A stretch of 64,000 nt of DNA, taken from the NCBI GenBank assembly GCA_015075225.1, contig JABTUQ010000003.1:124001-188000 (forward strand), written 5' to 3'. Positions within the stretch are counted from its first letter, which is position 1; every line of letters begins with the position of its first letter. Below are positions 18,309 through 27,554 of the stretch, piece after piece. The translations under genes were made by a program, and so were the position numbers. The DNA is from Burkholderiales bacterium. Its GTDB lineage: Bacteria > Pseudomonadota > Gammaproteobacteria > Burkholderiales > Nitrosomonadaceae. Below the pieces are notes generated by a model. That model was not told where the DNA came from and did no database searches. It saw only the letters and a list, made by a program, of their open reading frames with translations.

Positions 18309-18946
18309 AAATCCGGCACGATTTCGACAGATTCCGGAAAAGGATTGGTATCTCCCGGGCGGACCCGGCCAAGGAACGGAATACCGTTCTGGCGGGCACT
18401 TTCATAATCCACCAGCGCATCCCCGATCATCAGCACGCGTTCGGGTGCAAGTGGGTAAGCGGACAAAATATCGGCCACCAGCAATTCCTTAAGCCTTGGG
18501 GAGCCGCGTACCTCGGTGAAATAACGGGCGAGCCCGCGTCGTTCGACAATCACACGCAATTCATTTTCCGGCGTGCCGGAGGCGACGAACAGGGGAATCT
18601 GTTCAGCCATTCTGTTCAGCAAGCCTTCCGCACCCGCCACCGGCTGGCAGGAGATGACTGCGTTCATGACCAGCTCGGAGAAACGCTGGTCCAGTTCCTG
18701 TTCTTCCTCTTTGGTGAGTGGAGGCTGGTTCAGCAGATTTTGCTGGAAATAATGAAATTTGAGGTAGCGTGACATGCCGCCATTGGCGCGATGATATTCA
18801 ACCGCCGCTTGCGAAATGGTTTCGCCATGGTGGCGGTACAGCTCTGCGAAAGCTTGTGACTTGATGTCTCCAGATTCTACGACGACACCATCGAAATCAA
18901 AGATGATGGCCTGCCAGTAGTCAGCAGGGTGGTTGGTTATACTCAT
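18290..18946 (-). CDS. HAD-superfamily sugar-phosphate phosphatase (subfamily IA)
   Basis: 218 residues. Motif I with the nucleophile Asp is IIFDFDGVVVES, motif II is FVASGTP, and motif IV is VLMIGDALVDYESA. The helical cap fits phosphoglycolate/beta-phosphoglucomutase-like enzymes. It overlaps its upstream neighbour by 4 bases (ATGA) and the downstream pgl by 19, so the genes are translationally coupled. I infer that it dephosphorylates an intermediate of the sugar acid made by this operon; no specific substrate is visible. Confidence 0.85.
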   Translation of the reverse strand: MSITNHPADYWQAIIFDFDGVVVESGDIKSQAFAELYRHHGETISQAAVEYHRANGGMSRYLKFHYFQQNLLNQPPLTKEEEQELDQRFSELVMNAVISCQPVAGAEGLLNRMAEQIPLFVASGTPENELRVIVERRGLARYFTEVRGSPRLKELLVADILSAYPLAPERVLMIGDALVDYESARQNGIPFLGRVRPGDTNPFPESVEIVPDLCQITM

Positions 18947-19887
18947 GCCTGATTATCCATTGGTGAGGGAGAAACATCGTTTTCTTCACGGTCATGGCTG
19001 ACATGCTGGTGAATTTCCTGGATGCAGTCGAGCAACCCTTGACCGAGATCAACATGCTCGTTCAGCACCAGTTTGCGACCGACCCGTGGCTGGAATGCAT
19101 ACGGCGTAATCTGGTAATGATGCCCCGGCCTGTCCTGATCGAAATGCAGGCTGACTTCCCAGGGAAGTATTTCGGAAATCATGGTCATGACGTCGCGTAT
19201 GCGCAGTTTTTCCTGCCCGGTCAGGATCAGGTGGCGATTGGCAAAATCCGGGGCGAGTATCTGTACGCTCATCCGTGCAGCATCCTCAACGTGAATGTAT
19301 TCCCGGATGGATTCGCCGCTACCGTGGTAGGTGATGGAGCGGTTTTGTATGGCTTCGTGCAACATGCGGTAGATGCCGTTTCGCTGGTCCGAGCGGCGGC
19401 CGTACAGTGATCCGTAGCGCAGGATGGTGTAATCCAGTCCGTAGCGTTCGTGATAGGTTTCGGTGAAGCGTTCGGCTGCCTGTTTGCTGGCGCGATAGAA
19501 GGAACCGGATTCCGAATAGACATAAACGCTGCTGGCAAAGATGAAGCGGCGTACACCCGCAAGCCGGGAAGCCTCCAGCGCATGCATGTTGCCAAGCACG
19601 TTGATGCTGGCTGTGCCGAGGGGATTGTCCTGCGCTTCATCAATATCGGCGATGGCGGCAAAATTGTAGACGGCGGCTGCACCCCGGATCGCTCCGGATA
19701 CCTGATCGAGATCCATCAGATCGCCCACGATCATTTCCTGATCGGGTCGCTGGAATGGTGAAGGGTTGCGATCAAACAGGCGCACCCGATAACCCGCATT
19801 GGATAAGGCATCGGCCACATGACTGCCCAGAAAGCCGCCCGCACCCAGTACAACAGCGACTTCTCCGGGTTGTATGGCTTCACTCAT
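18943..19887 (-). CDS. NAD-dependent epimerase/dehydratase (extended SDR)
   Basis: 314 residues. The N-terminal Rossmann motif is VVLGAGGFLGSHVADAL, the catalytic Ser region is FASSVYVYSESGSFYRASKQAAE with the Tyr-X3-Lys as YRASK, and ILRYGSLYGRRSDQRN binds the sugar nucleotide. Such enzymes epimerise, dehydrate or reduce NDP-sugars. It overlaps genes on both sides (8 and 4 bases), so it is a core member of the operon. Confidence 0.87.
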   Translation of the reverse strand: MSEAIQPGEVAVVLGAGGFLGSHVADALSNAGYRVRLFDRNPSPFQRPDQEMIVGDLMDLDQVSGAIRGAAAVYNFAAIADIDEAQDNPLGTASINVLGNMHALEASRLAGVRRFIFASSVYVYSESGSFYRASKQAAERFTETYHERYGLDYTILRYGSLYGRRSDQRNGIYRMLHEAIQNRSITYHGSGESIREYIHVEDAARMSVQILAPDFANRHLILTGQEKLRIRDVMTMISEILPWEVSLHFDQDRPGHHYQITPYAFQPRVGRKLVLNEHVDLGQGLLDCIQEIHQHVSHDREENDVSPSPMDNQA

Positions 19888-20815
19888 TGATCAAACCTGC
19901 CTTGATCATTCCCTGCCATAGATTTTCAGCTGCTTCGATTTCCATGCGCTGCCGGGTTTCCCGCGCGAGCGATCCAACATGGGAAGTCAGTACGGCCTGG
20001 TGATTTCCGCATAGCGGGCCCTGATAGGGTTCCTGCTCAAAACTGTCCAGTGCGGCGGCTTCGATATGGCCGCTCTCCAGAGCAGCACACAATGCCGTTT
20101 CATCAACCAGACCGCCACGGGCAGCGTTGATGAGGATGGTTCCAGGCTGCATGCGGGCAATGGCTTGCGCATTGATTAAATGGTGAACCACCTGGGAATA
20201 GGGTAAATGGAGGGTAATCAGATCGGCCTGTTCGAGCAGGGTCGGCAGCGTAACGAGCGCAATGCCTTCGGGCGCCTGCTGCAGATGAGGATCATGCGCG
20301 ATGACCCTGGCTCCGAATGCCTGGCACAATCCGGCAACGCGTCGGCCGATATGACCCAGTCCAACAATGCCGACAGTGCGCGCAGCCAGCAGTTTGCCCT
20401 GTGACCGTGGCCATTCTCCCTGGCGCACGGAGCGATCAATCTGGTTGATCTGGCGCAGGCAGTCGAGCATCAGCCCCAGTGTCAGTTCCGCAACCGCCTG
20501 GGCCGGAGCCTCGGGTGTATTGGATACGGCGATATTCAGCCGTCGTGCAGCTTCCAGATCGACGCTGTCCAGACCGGTGCCGCAGCGCGCGATGACACGC
20601 AAGGCGCTGGCGCTGGTCAGTACACGCTCGGTAAGGGGTTCGATACCCGCCAGCAGGGCAACCGTATCGTTACCTAGCAAGGCAATGATTTCATCTTCGG
20701 TGAGTTTGCGTTGATGGGGGTTGCCGGTGATGGTGAAACCACGCGCCCGCAGTTGCTGTATGACCGGGTTGTGATCGAAGCCGAAGGATGAAGTGGAAAC
20801 GACGATTTTGCTCAT
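19880..20815 (-). CDS. D-isomer-specific 2-hydroxyacid dehydrogenase (SerA-like)
   Basis: 311 residues with the two-domain D-hydroxyacid dehydrogenase fold. The NAD-binding motif is TVGIVGLGHIGRRVAGL. Catalytic residues are Arg in INAARGGLVDE, Glu in DSFEQEPY and His in LTSHVGS. It lacks the ACT domains of full SerA. Start at ATG 20815 overlaps the aldolase stop (ATGA). In this operon it could oxidise or reduce a 2-keto/2-hydroxy acid intermediate; phosphoglycerate oxidation is the alternative. Confidence 0.86.
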   Translation of the reverse strand: MSKIVVSTSSFGFDHNPVIQQLRARGFTITGNPHQRKLTEDEIIALLGNDTVALLAGIEPLTERVLTSASALRVIARCGTGLDSVDLEAARRLNIAVSNTPEAPAQAVAELTLGLMLDCLRQINQIDRSVRQGEWPRSQGKLLAARTVGIVGLGHIGRRVAGLCQAFGARVIAHDPHLQQAPEGIALVTLPTLLEQADLITLHLPYSQVVHHLINAQAIARMQPGTILINAARGGLVDETALCAALESGHIEAAALDSFEQEPYQGPLCGNHQAVLTSHVGSLARETRQRMEIEAAENLWQGMIKAGLINE

Positions 20816-21573
20816 AAGGATGACCGGATGATATTCAGATGATTGCGGCAAAGGGAATCGAGCATGCGGATATCCAGGCTGTATCCCAGAAAAGTGAAAC
20901 CCTGTTCGATGCGTTGTTGCAGCATGGCCGGATCAGGTTCGATGATATGCACGCCCCCTGCTTTGTGATGACGGATTCCTGCTTGCAAAATCTGCTGGAT
21001 GGCTGCCTGCACATCGGGGTGCTCCAGTTCGCCCGGTCGCCCCATCGACCCTGATAAATCATAGGGGCCGATGATGTAGGCATCAATACCAGGGGTGGAA
21101 AGAATGGCATCAATGTTTTCAATGGCCTGAATATGCTCGATCATCGCGATAATGACTGCGTTGTCACGCAACCATTGCCGGTATGCCTGAAAACCGGAAC
21201 CATAACCCTGGGCGCGGGCCAGCCCCACACCACGCGTCCCTTCGGGCGGGTAGTAGACCGCATCAACCGCTGCCCGGGCGTCGTCAGCAGATTTGATCAT
21301 GGGCACCATGATTCCGCTTGCGCCAGCGTCCATCACGCGCTTGATCTGGTCAGGATGATTGGAGGTCAGCCGCACGATGGCGGGGCATTGCTGACCATCC
21401 AGCACCTGGATAAGGGCTTGTACTTCGCCGAGCTCCAGCACGCTGTGTTCGGTATCGAGGACCAGCCAGTCGAAACTGGCTCTGGCCATGATCTCGGCAA
21501 TCGAGGGGTGTCCAAGGGTAATCCAGGAACCGATGGTCAATTCCTGTCGGGCGAGTCGGGTTTTTAGTGACAT
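20812..21573 (-). CDS. HpcH/HpaI family aldolase
   Basis: 253 residues of the class II pyruvate aldolase family (2-keto-3-deoxyglucarate aldolase-like). Family features include WITLGHPSIAEIMARASFDWLVLDTEH, the Arg in IVRLTSN, the metal ligand region ASGIMVPMIKSADDA, GVGLARAQGYG, and metal-binding Glu in IAMIEHIQAIEN. These enzymes join or split pyruvate and an aldehyde. Next to a CMP-sugar synthetase, a biosynthetic role in making a 3-deoxy-2-ulosonic acid is plausible but inferred. Confidence 0.9.
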   Translation of the reverse strand: MSLKTRLARQELTIGSWITLGHPSIAEIMARASFDWLVLDTEHSVLELGEVQALIQVLDGQQCPAIVRLTSNHPDQIKRVMDAGASGIMVPMIKSADDARAAVDAVYYPPEGTRGVGLARAQGYGSGFQAYRQWLRDNAVIIAMIEHIQAIENIDAILSTPGIDAYIIGPYDLSGSMGRPGELEHPDVQAAIQQILQAGIRHHKAGGVHIIEPDPAMLQQRIEQGFTFLGYSLDIRMLDSLCRNHLNIIRSSL

Positions 21574-21592
21574 AACAGTTTTGATGGAGGAT

Positions 21593-22351
21593 TCAGGGTT
21601 TCCGATAATGGGCCAGCAGCGGGTCGTTCGTCATCAGTTCTGCGACACGGGCCAGGTCCGCTTTGGTATCGACTGCCTGCGTGTCATGGCTGGTTTCCAC
21701 CATTCTGACACGGCGTCCGTGTTCCAGCAGGCGCAGCATGTCGATCGATTCCAGTTTTTCCAGTGGTGTTGGCGGCAGCTGGCTGTATTCGACTAGGCAA
21801 GCGCGTGTGAACGGGATGATGCATACCTGCTTGTAAGCTGCGGTCGCACCAAAACCACCAGCAGCCAGTGTCGGGATGGGCTGGCGGGTCATGTACAGCG
21901 CATTTCCCTGCTGATCCATGACAACCTTGATGGTGTTGGGGCTGCGAAAATCGGCTTCATCATCAATACGCCGCGTCAGATTGACACATTCCAGTTCCGG
22001 ATCATGGTGAAAAGGTGCAACAGCGGCATCGATCATGGAAGGAAGCACCATTGGTTCATCACCCTGCACCATGACGATCAGATCAGCATCGGTATGTGCA
22101 ACGGCTTCCGCAATGCGGTCACTGGCTCGCTCGTGGCTGTCGGAAGTCATGATGACAGGAGCGCCGAAGGCGGTTGCAGCCTGCCGGATTTCTTCATCAC
22201 AAGTGGCGATATAAGTTGCGTTCAGCGACTGGCTCATGGCGACACGCTGATATACATGCTCCAGCATGGAGCACCCCAGTAACGGGGCCAGTGGCTTGCC
22301 GGGAAAGCGTGAAGATCCCATGCGAGCCGGAATGATGGCAATAGTTTTCAT
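21593..22351 (-). CDS. kdsB: 3-deoxy-manno-octulosonate cytidylyltransferase-like CMP-sugar synthetase
   Basis: 252 residues. The CTP-binding motif is IAIIPARMGSSRFPGKPLAPLLG, with VMVQGDEPMVLPSMID and the C-terminal LEKLESIDMLRLLEHG typical of KdsB. It activates Kdo or a related ulosonic acid as the CMP derivative. As first gene of the operon, next to an aldolase and a phosphatase rather than beside kdsA/lpxK, it may be a dedicated enzyme for a capsule- or LPS-type acid and not the housekeeping KdsB. The gene symbol reflects the family; the exact sugar is unknown. Confidence 0.82.
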   Translation of the reverse strand: MKTIAIIPARMGSSRFPGKPLAPLLGCSMLEHVYQRVAMSQSLNATYIATCDEEIRQAATAFGAPVIMTSDSHERASDRIAEAVAHTDADLIVMVQGDEPMVLPSMIDAAVAPFHHDPELECVNLTRRIDDEADFRSPNTIKVVMDQQGNALYMTRQPIPTLAAGGFGATAAYKQVCIIPFTRACLVEYSQLPPTPLEKLESIDMLRLLEHGRRVRMVETSHDTQAVDTKADLARVAELMTNDPLLAHYRKP

Positions 22352-22656
22352 GATGGTGAATTATTGGGGTGATGACTGAATTTATGGAGTCTGATGTAGG
22401 AAATCGAATGTTTTGCAGTATGTGTTTCTGCTGGTTTGATGGATCATGGTTGCGTTTGCGCTCTGTATAATGCTGCTACCTTTGCAGGCAATCCTGATCC
22501 CGCTTTGTCAGTGTTTTTGCATCATAACACAGGTTTATTTGTCGGCTTTTTCACCGGTTGCCCGGTTTGAAATGTTGTTGGACTGCGCAAGACATGATGA
22601 CAAAATATCCTCCGGATCCGGTTTTTCCGTGACGTATAACTATTAGGTATAGTGAA
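22352..22656. other. Divergent intergenic region
   Basis: About 305 bases between the minus-strand sugar operon and the plus-strand glycosyltransferase. A perfect TATAAT occurs at 22466-22471 on the plus strand but no good -35 box at normal distance. No gene is recognised here. Confidence 0.4.
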
Positions 22657-23739
22657 TTGATAAATAACGATAAAACTGGAATTTCCATTGATAAAACAAT
22701 AGACGTCATTATCCCAGTTTATAACGCTCCTGATTTGACCCGGCGTTGTATTGATTCCATCGTCACCCATCTTGGTCAATCCATCCGGCGCATTATCATT
22801 CAGGATGATGCATCAGGCCGTGAGACGAGGGAGATGCTGGAGAGCCTGCCGTATGATTGTGTTGATGTTTACCATGCGGAGAAAAACCAGGGATTTGGTC
22901 TTTCAGTGAATGAAGCGGTGAACCGGTCTGACGCCTTCTACGTATTTATCCTGAATTCAGATACCGTGATCAATCAGGATTTTTTGCCATTGTTATGTTC
23001 AACTTTTGATATTGATCCTAAGCTGGCGGCTATTGTCCCTGCTGGTAATAGCTATTCCCGGTACGATCTTGCCCGCTATGGACTGCGGGAGGAGGGATAT
23101 ATCCCCAATTACTACCTGCGCGGACACGCCATCCTGATCCGCCGTGATGTGTTTCAGGAAATCGGAGGCTTTGATCCGGCATTTGGGCGAGGGTATTACG
23201 AAGATATTGACCTTGGCCGCCGGCTTGATTTGCACGGATGGCGCTTCGGCATACACCCTGGCGCCAGTATTTATCATGAGAGAGGCGGTTCGTTTGGTAC
23301 AGGGCGATCACAGAAACAACTTGCACTGCGTAACCGCGCTTTTTATCTTTCGCGCTACCCTGATGCGCGACAAAATATTCTGTTGTTTTCGACCCATGGT
23401 GAACTGGAAAGCTTTCCTTCGCATGTTCGGATGGCAATTGAAAATGTGTTTCGTAAAGGAGGTTATGTGTACTGGTTTACCCCGGCTCCATCGCCTGCAT
23501 TGCTATGTTTGCAGATGTATAGTCAGCCGCTACGCTTAATAGAGATAATATGGACAACGCTTAAAAACTGGCGACGCGCGGATAGGCGAATCTCGGCGAT
23601 CTGGATGATGGATGACACGCCGTTTTTATTGCGTGGCTTTCTTGTTATTTGGAGTCGTATATTCAAACTGGAAATAAAAAAATTGTTATGTGTTGAGTCT
23701 CCATTTTCTTCTGAAGAGCAATATCAAGAACATGGCTGA
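22657..23739 (+). CDS. Family 2 glycosyltransferase
   Basis: 360 residues. The GT-A start is TIDVIIPVYNAPDLTRRCIDSI, followed by IIQDDASGRETREML, the metal-binding FILNSDTVI, and the acceptor-side GGFDPAFGRGYYEDIDLGRRL (ED motif). It resembles rhamnosyl- or GlcNAc-transferases of O-antigen clusters. The only in-frame start is TTG at 22657 after an AGGT ribosome site; a stop lies 27 bases upstream. It precedes the broken O-antigen ligase, giving a two-gene surface-polysaccharide unit opposite to the sugar operon. Confidence 0.87.
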   Translation: MINNDKTGISIDKTIDVIIPVYNAPDLTRRCIDSIVTHLGQSIRRIIIQDDASGRETREMLESLPYDCVDVYHAEKNQGFGLSVNEAVNRSDAFYVFILNSDTVINQDFLPLLCSTFDIDPKLAAIVPAGNSYSRYDLARYGLREEGYIPNYYLRGHAILIRRDVFQEIGGFDPAFGRGYYEDIDLGRRLDLHGWRFGIHPGASIYHERGGSFGTGRSQKQLALRNRAFYLSRYPDARQNILLFSTHGELESFPSHVRMAIENVFRKGGYVYWFTPAPSPALLCLQMYSQPLRLIEIIWTTLKNWRRADRRISAIWMMDDTPFLLRGFLVIWSRIFKLEIKKLLCVESPFSSEEQYQEHG

Positions 23740-23808
23740 AATGTAATGCTGCCGGGACAAAAATGATTCGTGAGATCACGGCGATAAATTTGATTTTAAA
23801 AGGATTTT

Positions 23809-25045
23809 TTGAACAACTGGATTGCCTTGAACTGGCGTGAATTGTTAGTGCGATTTGCACTGGTGTTTTTTTGTCTTGCGCTCTGGCCCAAGGGTGGGAT
23901 TTATTTGGGCGTTGGCATGCTGACCTTCGCCTGGCTGGTGGATGGAGGGTGTCAGATGTTCCTGGCTGCTTAAAGAGCCTTGATTGCCGGTATTTTGGTT
24001 TTGCGCAATATGGCTGCTCCGGCTTGACGGGCGATCCTTCGCTGCCATTACCCAGGGGAAATGGAGAAAGTATTTCCTCCTGCTGGCATTCATCCCGTTG
24101 TTCTCACTCTTGAACAGGGAGCGTTTGCCTTGGGCTGCCGGGGCACTTCTTTCCGGGTATCTGGGAGTGGTGGTTTTGGGGAGTTATCAATGGGTTGCGC
24201 AGGGAATGCAGGGGATTCCTTTGCTTGATATGTCGTATCTATCCTATTCGGCAACCTTGGGAACAGGCGTTATTCTGGCTGTTTTTCTGGGTTGGGAGGC
24301 TTTATCGGCAGGAAAAAAAATTCAGTCAGTTTTGTTATGGTTCGCAGCGCTATTGTTGTTGTTTCTCCAGTTGAATCAAAGTGCAAGAGGGTTGCTGATT
24401 GCTACACTGGCGGCACTATTGCTCATGATTGTTTTGCGTTACCGGAGGGAATGGAAAAGGTTGGCGGGCGGCCTGACATTTATCATGCTGGCTGTCGGAT
24501 TGTTTGCTGCTAACAGTGATGTTTTTCAGGAGAGATTGCAGCAAGCGTATGCAGATTTGCAATCCTTCCAGCAGGGGGTGTATGTGACCAGTGCGGGCTA
24601 TCGTCTGGCAATGTGGGATGTCGGTCTGCATGGCATCGCTGAAAAACCGTTGCTGGGGCATGGCTCCGGTATGGCAGAAAAATATTTTGAAGATACGATC
24701 GCGACCTATAAGCAGGGGATTTACCGGGATTTGCCGGAATTTCAAAATACTGCGCACTATCATAACGAGTTGATCGAAATCGGGATGAATCTCGGCATCC
24801 TGGGGGTACTGGCTTTCGGATTTTTATTGTGGAGCTGGTTTCAGTCATTCAAGCGGCACAATCTGCTTTTACCAGGGAGTGCGATCGTATGTTTTGTTTT
24901 CATGGCCGGGTGGACGGACACGTTTTTGTTATACAGCAGAATCCCGTCTTTTTTACTTGCAGTGACAGCGATCACCATTGGCTGGCAAAAATACCAAAAT
25001 ACCTCTGATACAGTTGATCTGAGACAAGCCTCATTGAACCTCTGA
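23809..25045 (+). pseudogene. O-antigen ligase / Wzy-like membrane protein, frame-disrupted
   Basis: The gene seems to start at TTG 23809 behind AAAAGGA and reads a first membrane segment (VRFALVFFCLALWPKGGIYL) to AWLVDGG, then hits TAA at 23971. The conserved sequence continues in other frames (LLKEP, then LIAGILV, then CAIWLLRLDGRSF) before settling in the frame that stays open from 23984 to 25045. At least two lesions therefore lie in 23942-24000. The intact part has about nine hydrophobic helices and the ligase signature region (QLNQSARGLLIATLAAL; periplasmic loop with GHGSGMAE and HYHNELIEIGMNLGILGVLAF). A shortened 353-residue protein from TTG 23984 is possible but would lack the first helices. 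The stop codon and last residues (SLNL) come from repeat copy C. Sequencing error is an alternative to true decay. Confidence 0.8.
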
Positions 25046-25237
25046 AAAACTACCTGCGTTGTCATTTCTGCGTTAAAAATCGGTTCAAAATACTCATTTA
25101 TTACGTATAAACTCCGTTTTTACTCGGCGCCAGCGCCTCGCCCTGCGGGCTAGCCTTGCGGCTGTTCGCTGCGTTTTACTTGCGCGTCGCCGATTTTGCC
25201 TTGAACTGACTGCCCCGCTGACGTTTTTCAGAGGTTC
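25036..25237 (+). repeat. MITE-like repeat with internal insert (copy C)
   Basis: Ends are GAACCTCTGAAAAAC and GTTTTTCAGAGGTTC, perfect inverted repeats of 15 bases. Compared with copies B and D it contains about 62 extra GC-rich bases (around 25124-25187) with short palindromes such as GCGGGCTAGCC. It supplies the stop codon of the O-antigen ligase frame and ends 12 bases before the methyltransferase start. Confidence 0.88.
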
Positions 25238-25249
25238 CCAAGAGAAAAA

Positions 25250-25921
25250 ATGGTTACGGATAATTCAGAGTTAATAACGCCCGTTCATCCGGTGATTGAA
25301 CATTACATGCGCGACCTTGCGGAGCAGTTTGCACATCCGGTTCTGGATGAAATGGAAGCATTTGCGCAGGAAAAAAATTTCCCGATTGTCGGTAGGCTGG
25401 TTGGTATCTCGCTGGAGATTTACGCCAAAATGATCGGAGCACGCCGGGTATTCGAGTTTGGCAGCGGGTATGGCTATTCTGCCTACTGGTTTGGCCGGGC
25501 GGTGGGGTCGGGCGGGCAGGTGATCTGCACAGACAGCAATCCACTTAACCGAGAAAAGGCGGAGCAATGTTTATCAGCTGTGGAGCTATGGGAAAGGGTG
25601 ACATTCTGTACTGGCCTTGCTCAGGATGTTTTTCAGCAGATTGATGGAAATTTTGATATTTGCTACAACGATGCGGACAAGGGCGGCTATCCCGATATCT
25701 GGCTGATGGCGCGAGAGCGGATTCGTCCGGGTGGCCTCTATATTGCCGACAATGTATTGTGGCATGGCAAAGTGGCCGGGGAAGATCCTGCTGATCCTAA
25801 ACCAGGTTCGACAAAAGCAATCAGGGAGCATAACCGGCTGATTTCAACTGATCCGGAGTTCGATGCTTTCATCAATCCCACCCGCGATGGCGTTATCGTG
25901 GCTCGTAGAAAGATGGCATAA
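25250..25921 (+). CDS. SAM-dependent O-methyltransferase (family 3, caffeoyl-CoA OMT-like)
   Basis: 223 residues, class I methyltransferase. SAM-binding motif I is RRVFEFGSGYGYSAYWFGRA, the acidic residue is in VICTDSN, motif II is DICYNDADKGGYPDIW, and LYIADNVLWHGKV carries the metal-binding residues of family 3. Substrate unknown; catechol-like acceptors are usual for the family. Its start lies just beyond the MITE-like repeat, which may carry or interrupt its promoter. Confidence 0.88.
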   Translation: MVTDNSELITPVHPVIEHYMRDLAEQFAHPVLDEMEAFAQEKNFPIVGRLVGISLEIYAKMIGARRVFEFGSGYGYSAYWFGRAVGSGGQVICTDSNPLNREKAEQCLSAVELWERVTFCTGLAQDVFQQIDGNFDICYNDADKGGYPDIWLMARERIRPGGLYIADNVLWHGKVAGEDPADPKPGSTKAIREHNRLISTDPEFDAFINPTRDGVIVARRKMA

Positions 25922-25978
25922 TAAGGCCGATTTTTCTGCTGTTTCTGTTTTTACCATTTGTTACCACGGAGAATTTTC

Positions 25979-26236
25979 ATGCAAATCCACGTATACGATA
26001 CCTATGTCAAGGCTAAAGACGGACATATCATGCATTTTGATGTGTTTACCGACGTGCGGGATGACAAAAAAGCAGTTGAATTTGCCAAGGAATGGCTGGC
26101 CTCGATTGGCGAGGAAGGGTCAACTGTAACCAGTGAGGAATGCCGTTTCTGCCATAGCCAGAAAGCACCGGATAACGTGATTGAAGCGATTAAACAAAAC
26201 GGCTATTTCATTTACAAGATGGAAGGGTGTAACTGA
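25979..26236 (+). CDS. DUF2024 family protein
   Basis: 85 residues starting MQIHVYDTYVKAKDG, a clear DUF2024 signature. It includes a C-x2-C pair (ECRFCHSQ) and a Cys near the C-terminus (KMEGCN). Function unknown. The ribosome site CGGAG precedes the ATG at 25979 well; the upstream in-frame TTG is not needed. Confidence 0.87.
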   Translation: MQIHVYDTYVKAKDGHIMHFDVFTDVRDDKKAVEFAKEWLASIGEEGSTVTSEECRFCHSQKAPDNVIEAIKQNGYFIYKMEGCN

Positions 26237-26307
26237 TCAATCACGGGTAAATGGCTCACCCCATTGGTGTGAGCCAGTCTATGCCGACAACTATGGAGTT
26301 TGATGCA

Positions 26308-26826
26308 ATGAAGCGGATATTTGCAAAGGCACTGATGCTCTCAGCCGTTTCCCTGATGGCGGGTAATGTGGCTCAGGCAGCCGATCCCAAGGCAATTGGG
26401 GAATTTGGTGACTGGATTGCCTATGTATACACGGAAGGCGGTAACAAGGTGTGTTACATGGCTGGCAAGCCTCAAAAAGAGGAAGGTAACTACACCAAGC
26501 GTGGCGCCGTTTATGCATTGATCACCCACCGGCCTGCTGATAAAAGCAAGAATGTATTCAGTTTTGTAGCGGGCTATCCTTACAAGCAAAACAGTGAAGT
26601 GACCGTCAGTATCGGCAGCCAGCGTTTCAAACTGTTTACCGAGAGTGAGACTGCCTGGGCGCCTGATTCGGCTACGGATAACAAGTTGATTGCAGCGATA
26701 CGCAGTGGTAGCCAGATGGTGGTGAACGGTACTTCCTCGCAGGGCACAGCCACAACCGATACCTTTGACCTAAAGGGCTCAACTGCAGCTTACACGGCTA
26801 TTTCCAGGGAATGCGGCATTAAATAA
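26308..26826 (+). CDS. Invasion-associated locus B (IalB)-like exported protein
   Basis: 172 residues from ATG 26308 (GGAG 9 bases upstream). A signal peptide (FAKALMLSAVSLMAGNVAQA) leads to a mature domain with IGEFGDWIAYVYTEGGNKVCYM, the typical IalB opening, and a C-terminal Cys (ISRECGIK) that could pair with the first. Named after a Bartonella protein, but the fold is widespread in free-living bacteria; its role here is unknown and a link to invasion is not implied. Confidence 0.8.
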   Translation: MKRIFAKALMLSAVSLMAGNVAQAADPKAIGEFGDWIAYVYTEGGNKVCYMAGKPQKEEGNYTKRGAVYALITHRPADKSKNVFSFVAGYPYKQNSEVTVSIGSQRFKLFTESETAWAPDSATDNKLIAAIRSGSQMVVNGTSSQGTATTDTFDLKGSTAAYTAISRECGIK

Positions 26827-26835
26827 GGCGGAATC

Positions 26836-27186
26836 ATGGGCGATAAAATCACCATTTATCAGAAACCCACCTGCAGCAAGTGTCGTGCAGCGCTGGCCAT
26901 TCTCGATGAGAGTGGCAAGCCCTTCGACAGCATCAACTATTATGATGACCGTCTGACAGTTGAAAGCTTGCGCGAGCTGGTACGCAAGCTCGGTATTCCG
27001 GTGAGGCATCTGCTGCGTGCAGATGAACCGCTGGCGAGGGGAACGGAATCGGCTGATGACGAGGAGCTGCTCAGGTTGATGGCAGCCAACCCTGATCTGA
27101 TTCAACGCCCGATCGTGGTTCGTGGCGATAGCGCCGTGCTGGGGCGCCCGCCGGAAAATATCAAAAAACTGCTGACTGAGCCCTGA
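26836..27186 (+). CDS. ArsC/Spx-family thioredoxin-fold reductase
   Basis: 116 residues with ITIYQKPTCSKCRAAL at the N-terminus. The active Cys (13) and Cys16 make CxxC as in Spx, while the rest (LIQRPIVVRGDSAVLGRPPENIKKLL) is ArsC-like with the conserved Arg-Pro. Could be a glutaredoxin-dependent arsenate reductase or a YffB-type protein of other function. It begins 9 bases after the IalB gene, so they are cotranscribed. No ars genes are nearby, which weakens an arsenate role. Confidence 0.82.
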   Translation: MGDKITIYQKPTCSKCRAALAILDESGKPFDSINYYDDRLTVESLRELVRKLGIPVRHLLRADEPLARGTESADDEELLRLMAANPDLIQRPIVVRGDSAVLGRPPENIKKLLTEP

Positions 27187-27554
27187 GCGGCTTTGATGCA
27201 TACCCTGTTTCCCTGATCTGGTTGTTTGATGCGGCCAGAATCAATTTCTTCTCATCCTGTTTCTTCTGGCTGATCAGTTTCCGGTAGGTAATTCTGCTGC
27301 ACCGCCTCCCTGCCTGATTTCAAGTGAGGCCGTATTTCCCCGTTTTTTGGCAAGCTGGCGCTATATCTGTCCTGGATGCAAATGGGATATATTTGACTTT
27401 GGGGGTACTACATTCCTGAGGTTTTCAGTTATAAGTAAGGATCTTTGCGGTGTGTGCTTGCACATAGTTTTTTTGCCGGGTAAAGCAAATTTAATTCATG
27501 CAGGCGTGGTAATTTGATTGTTGACCAAACCGGTTGGTGAGGAATAAACAGGCT
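27187..27554. other. Intergenic region before the sensor kinase
   Basis: About 370 bases without a gene. AT-rich in its second half. I see no convincing promoter, terminator or repeat. Confidence 0.5.
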
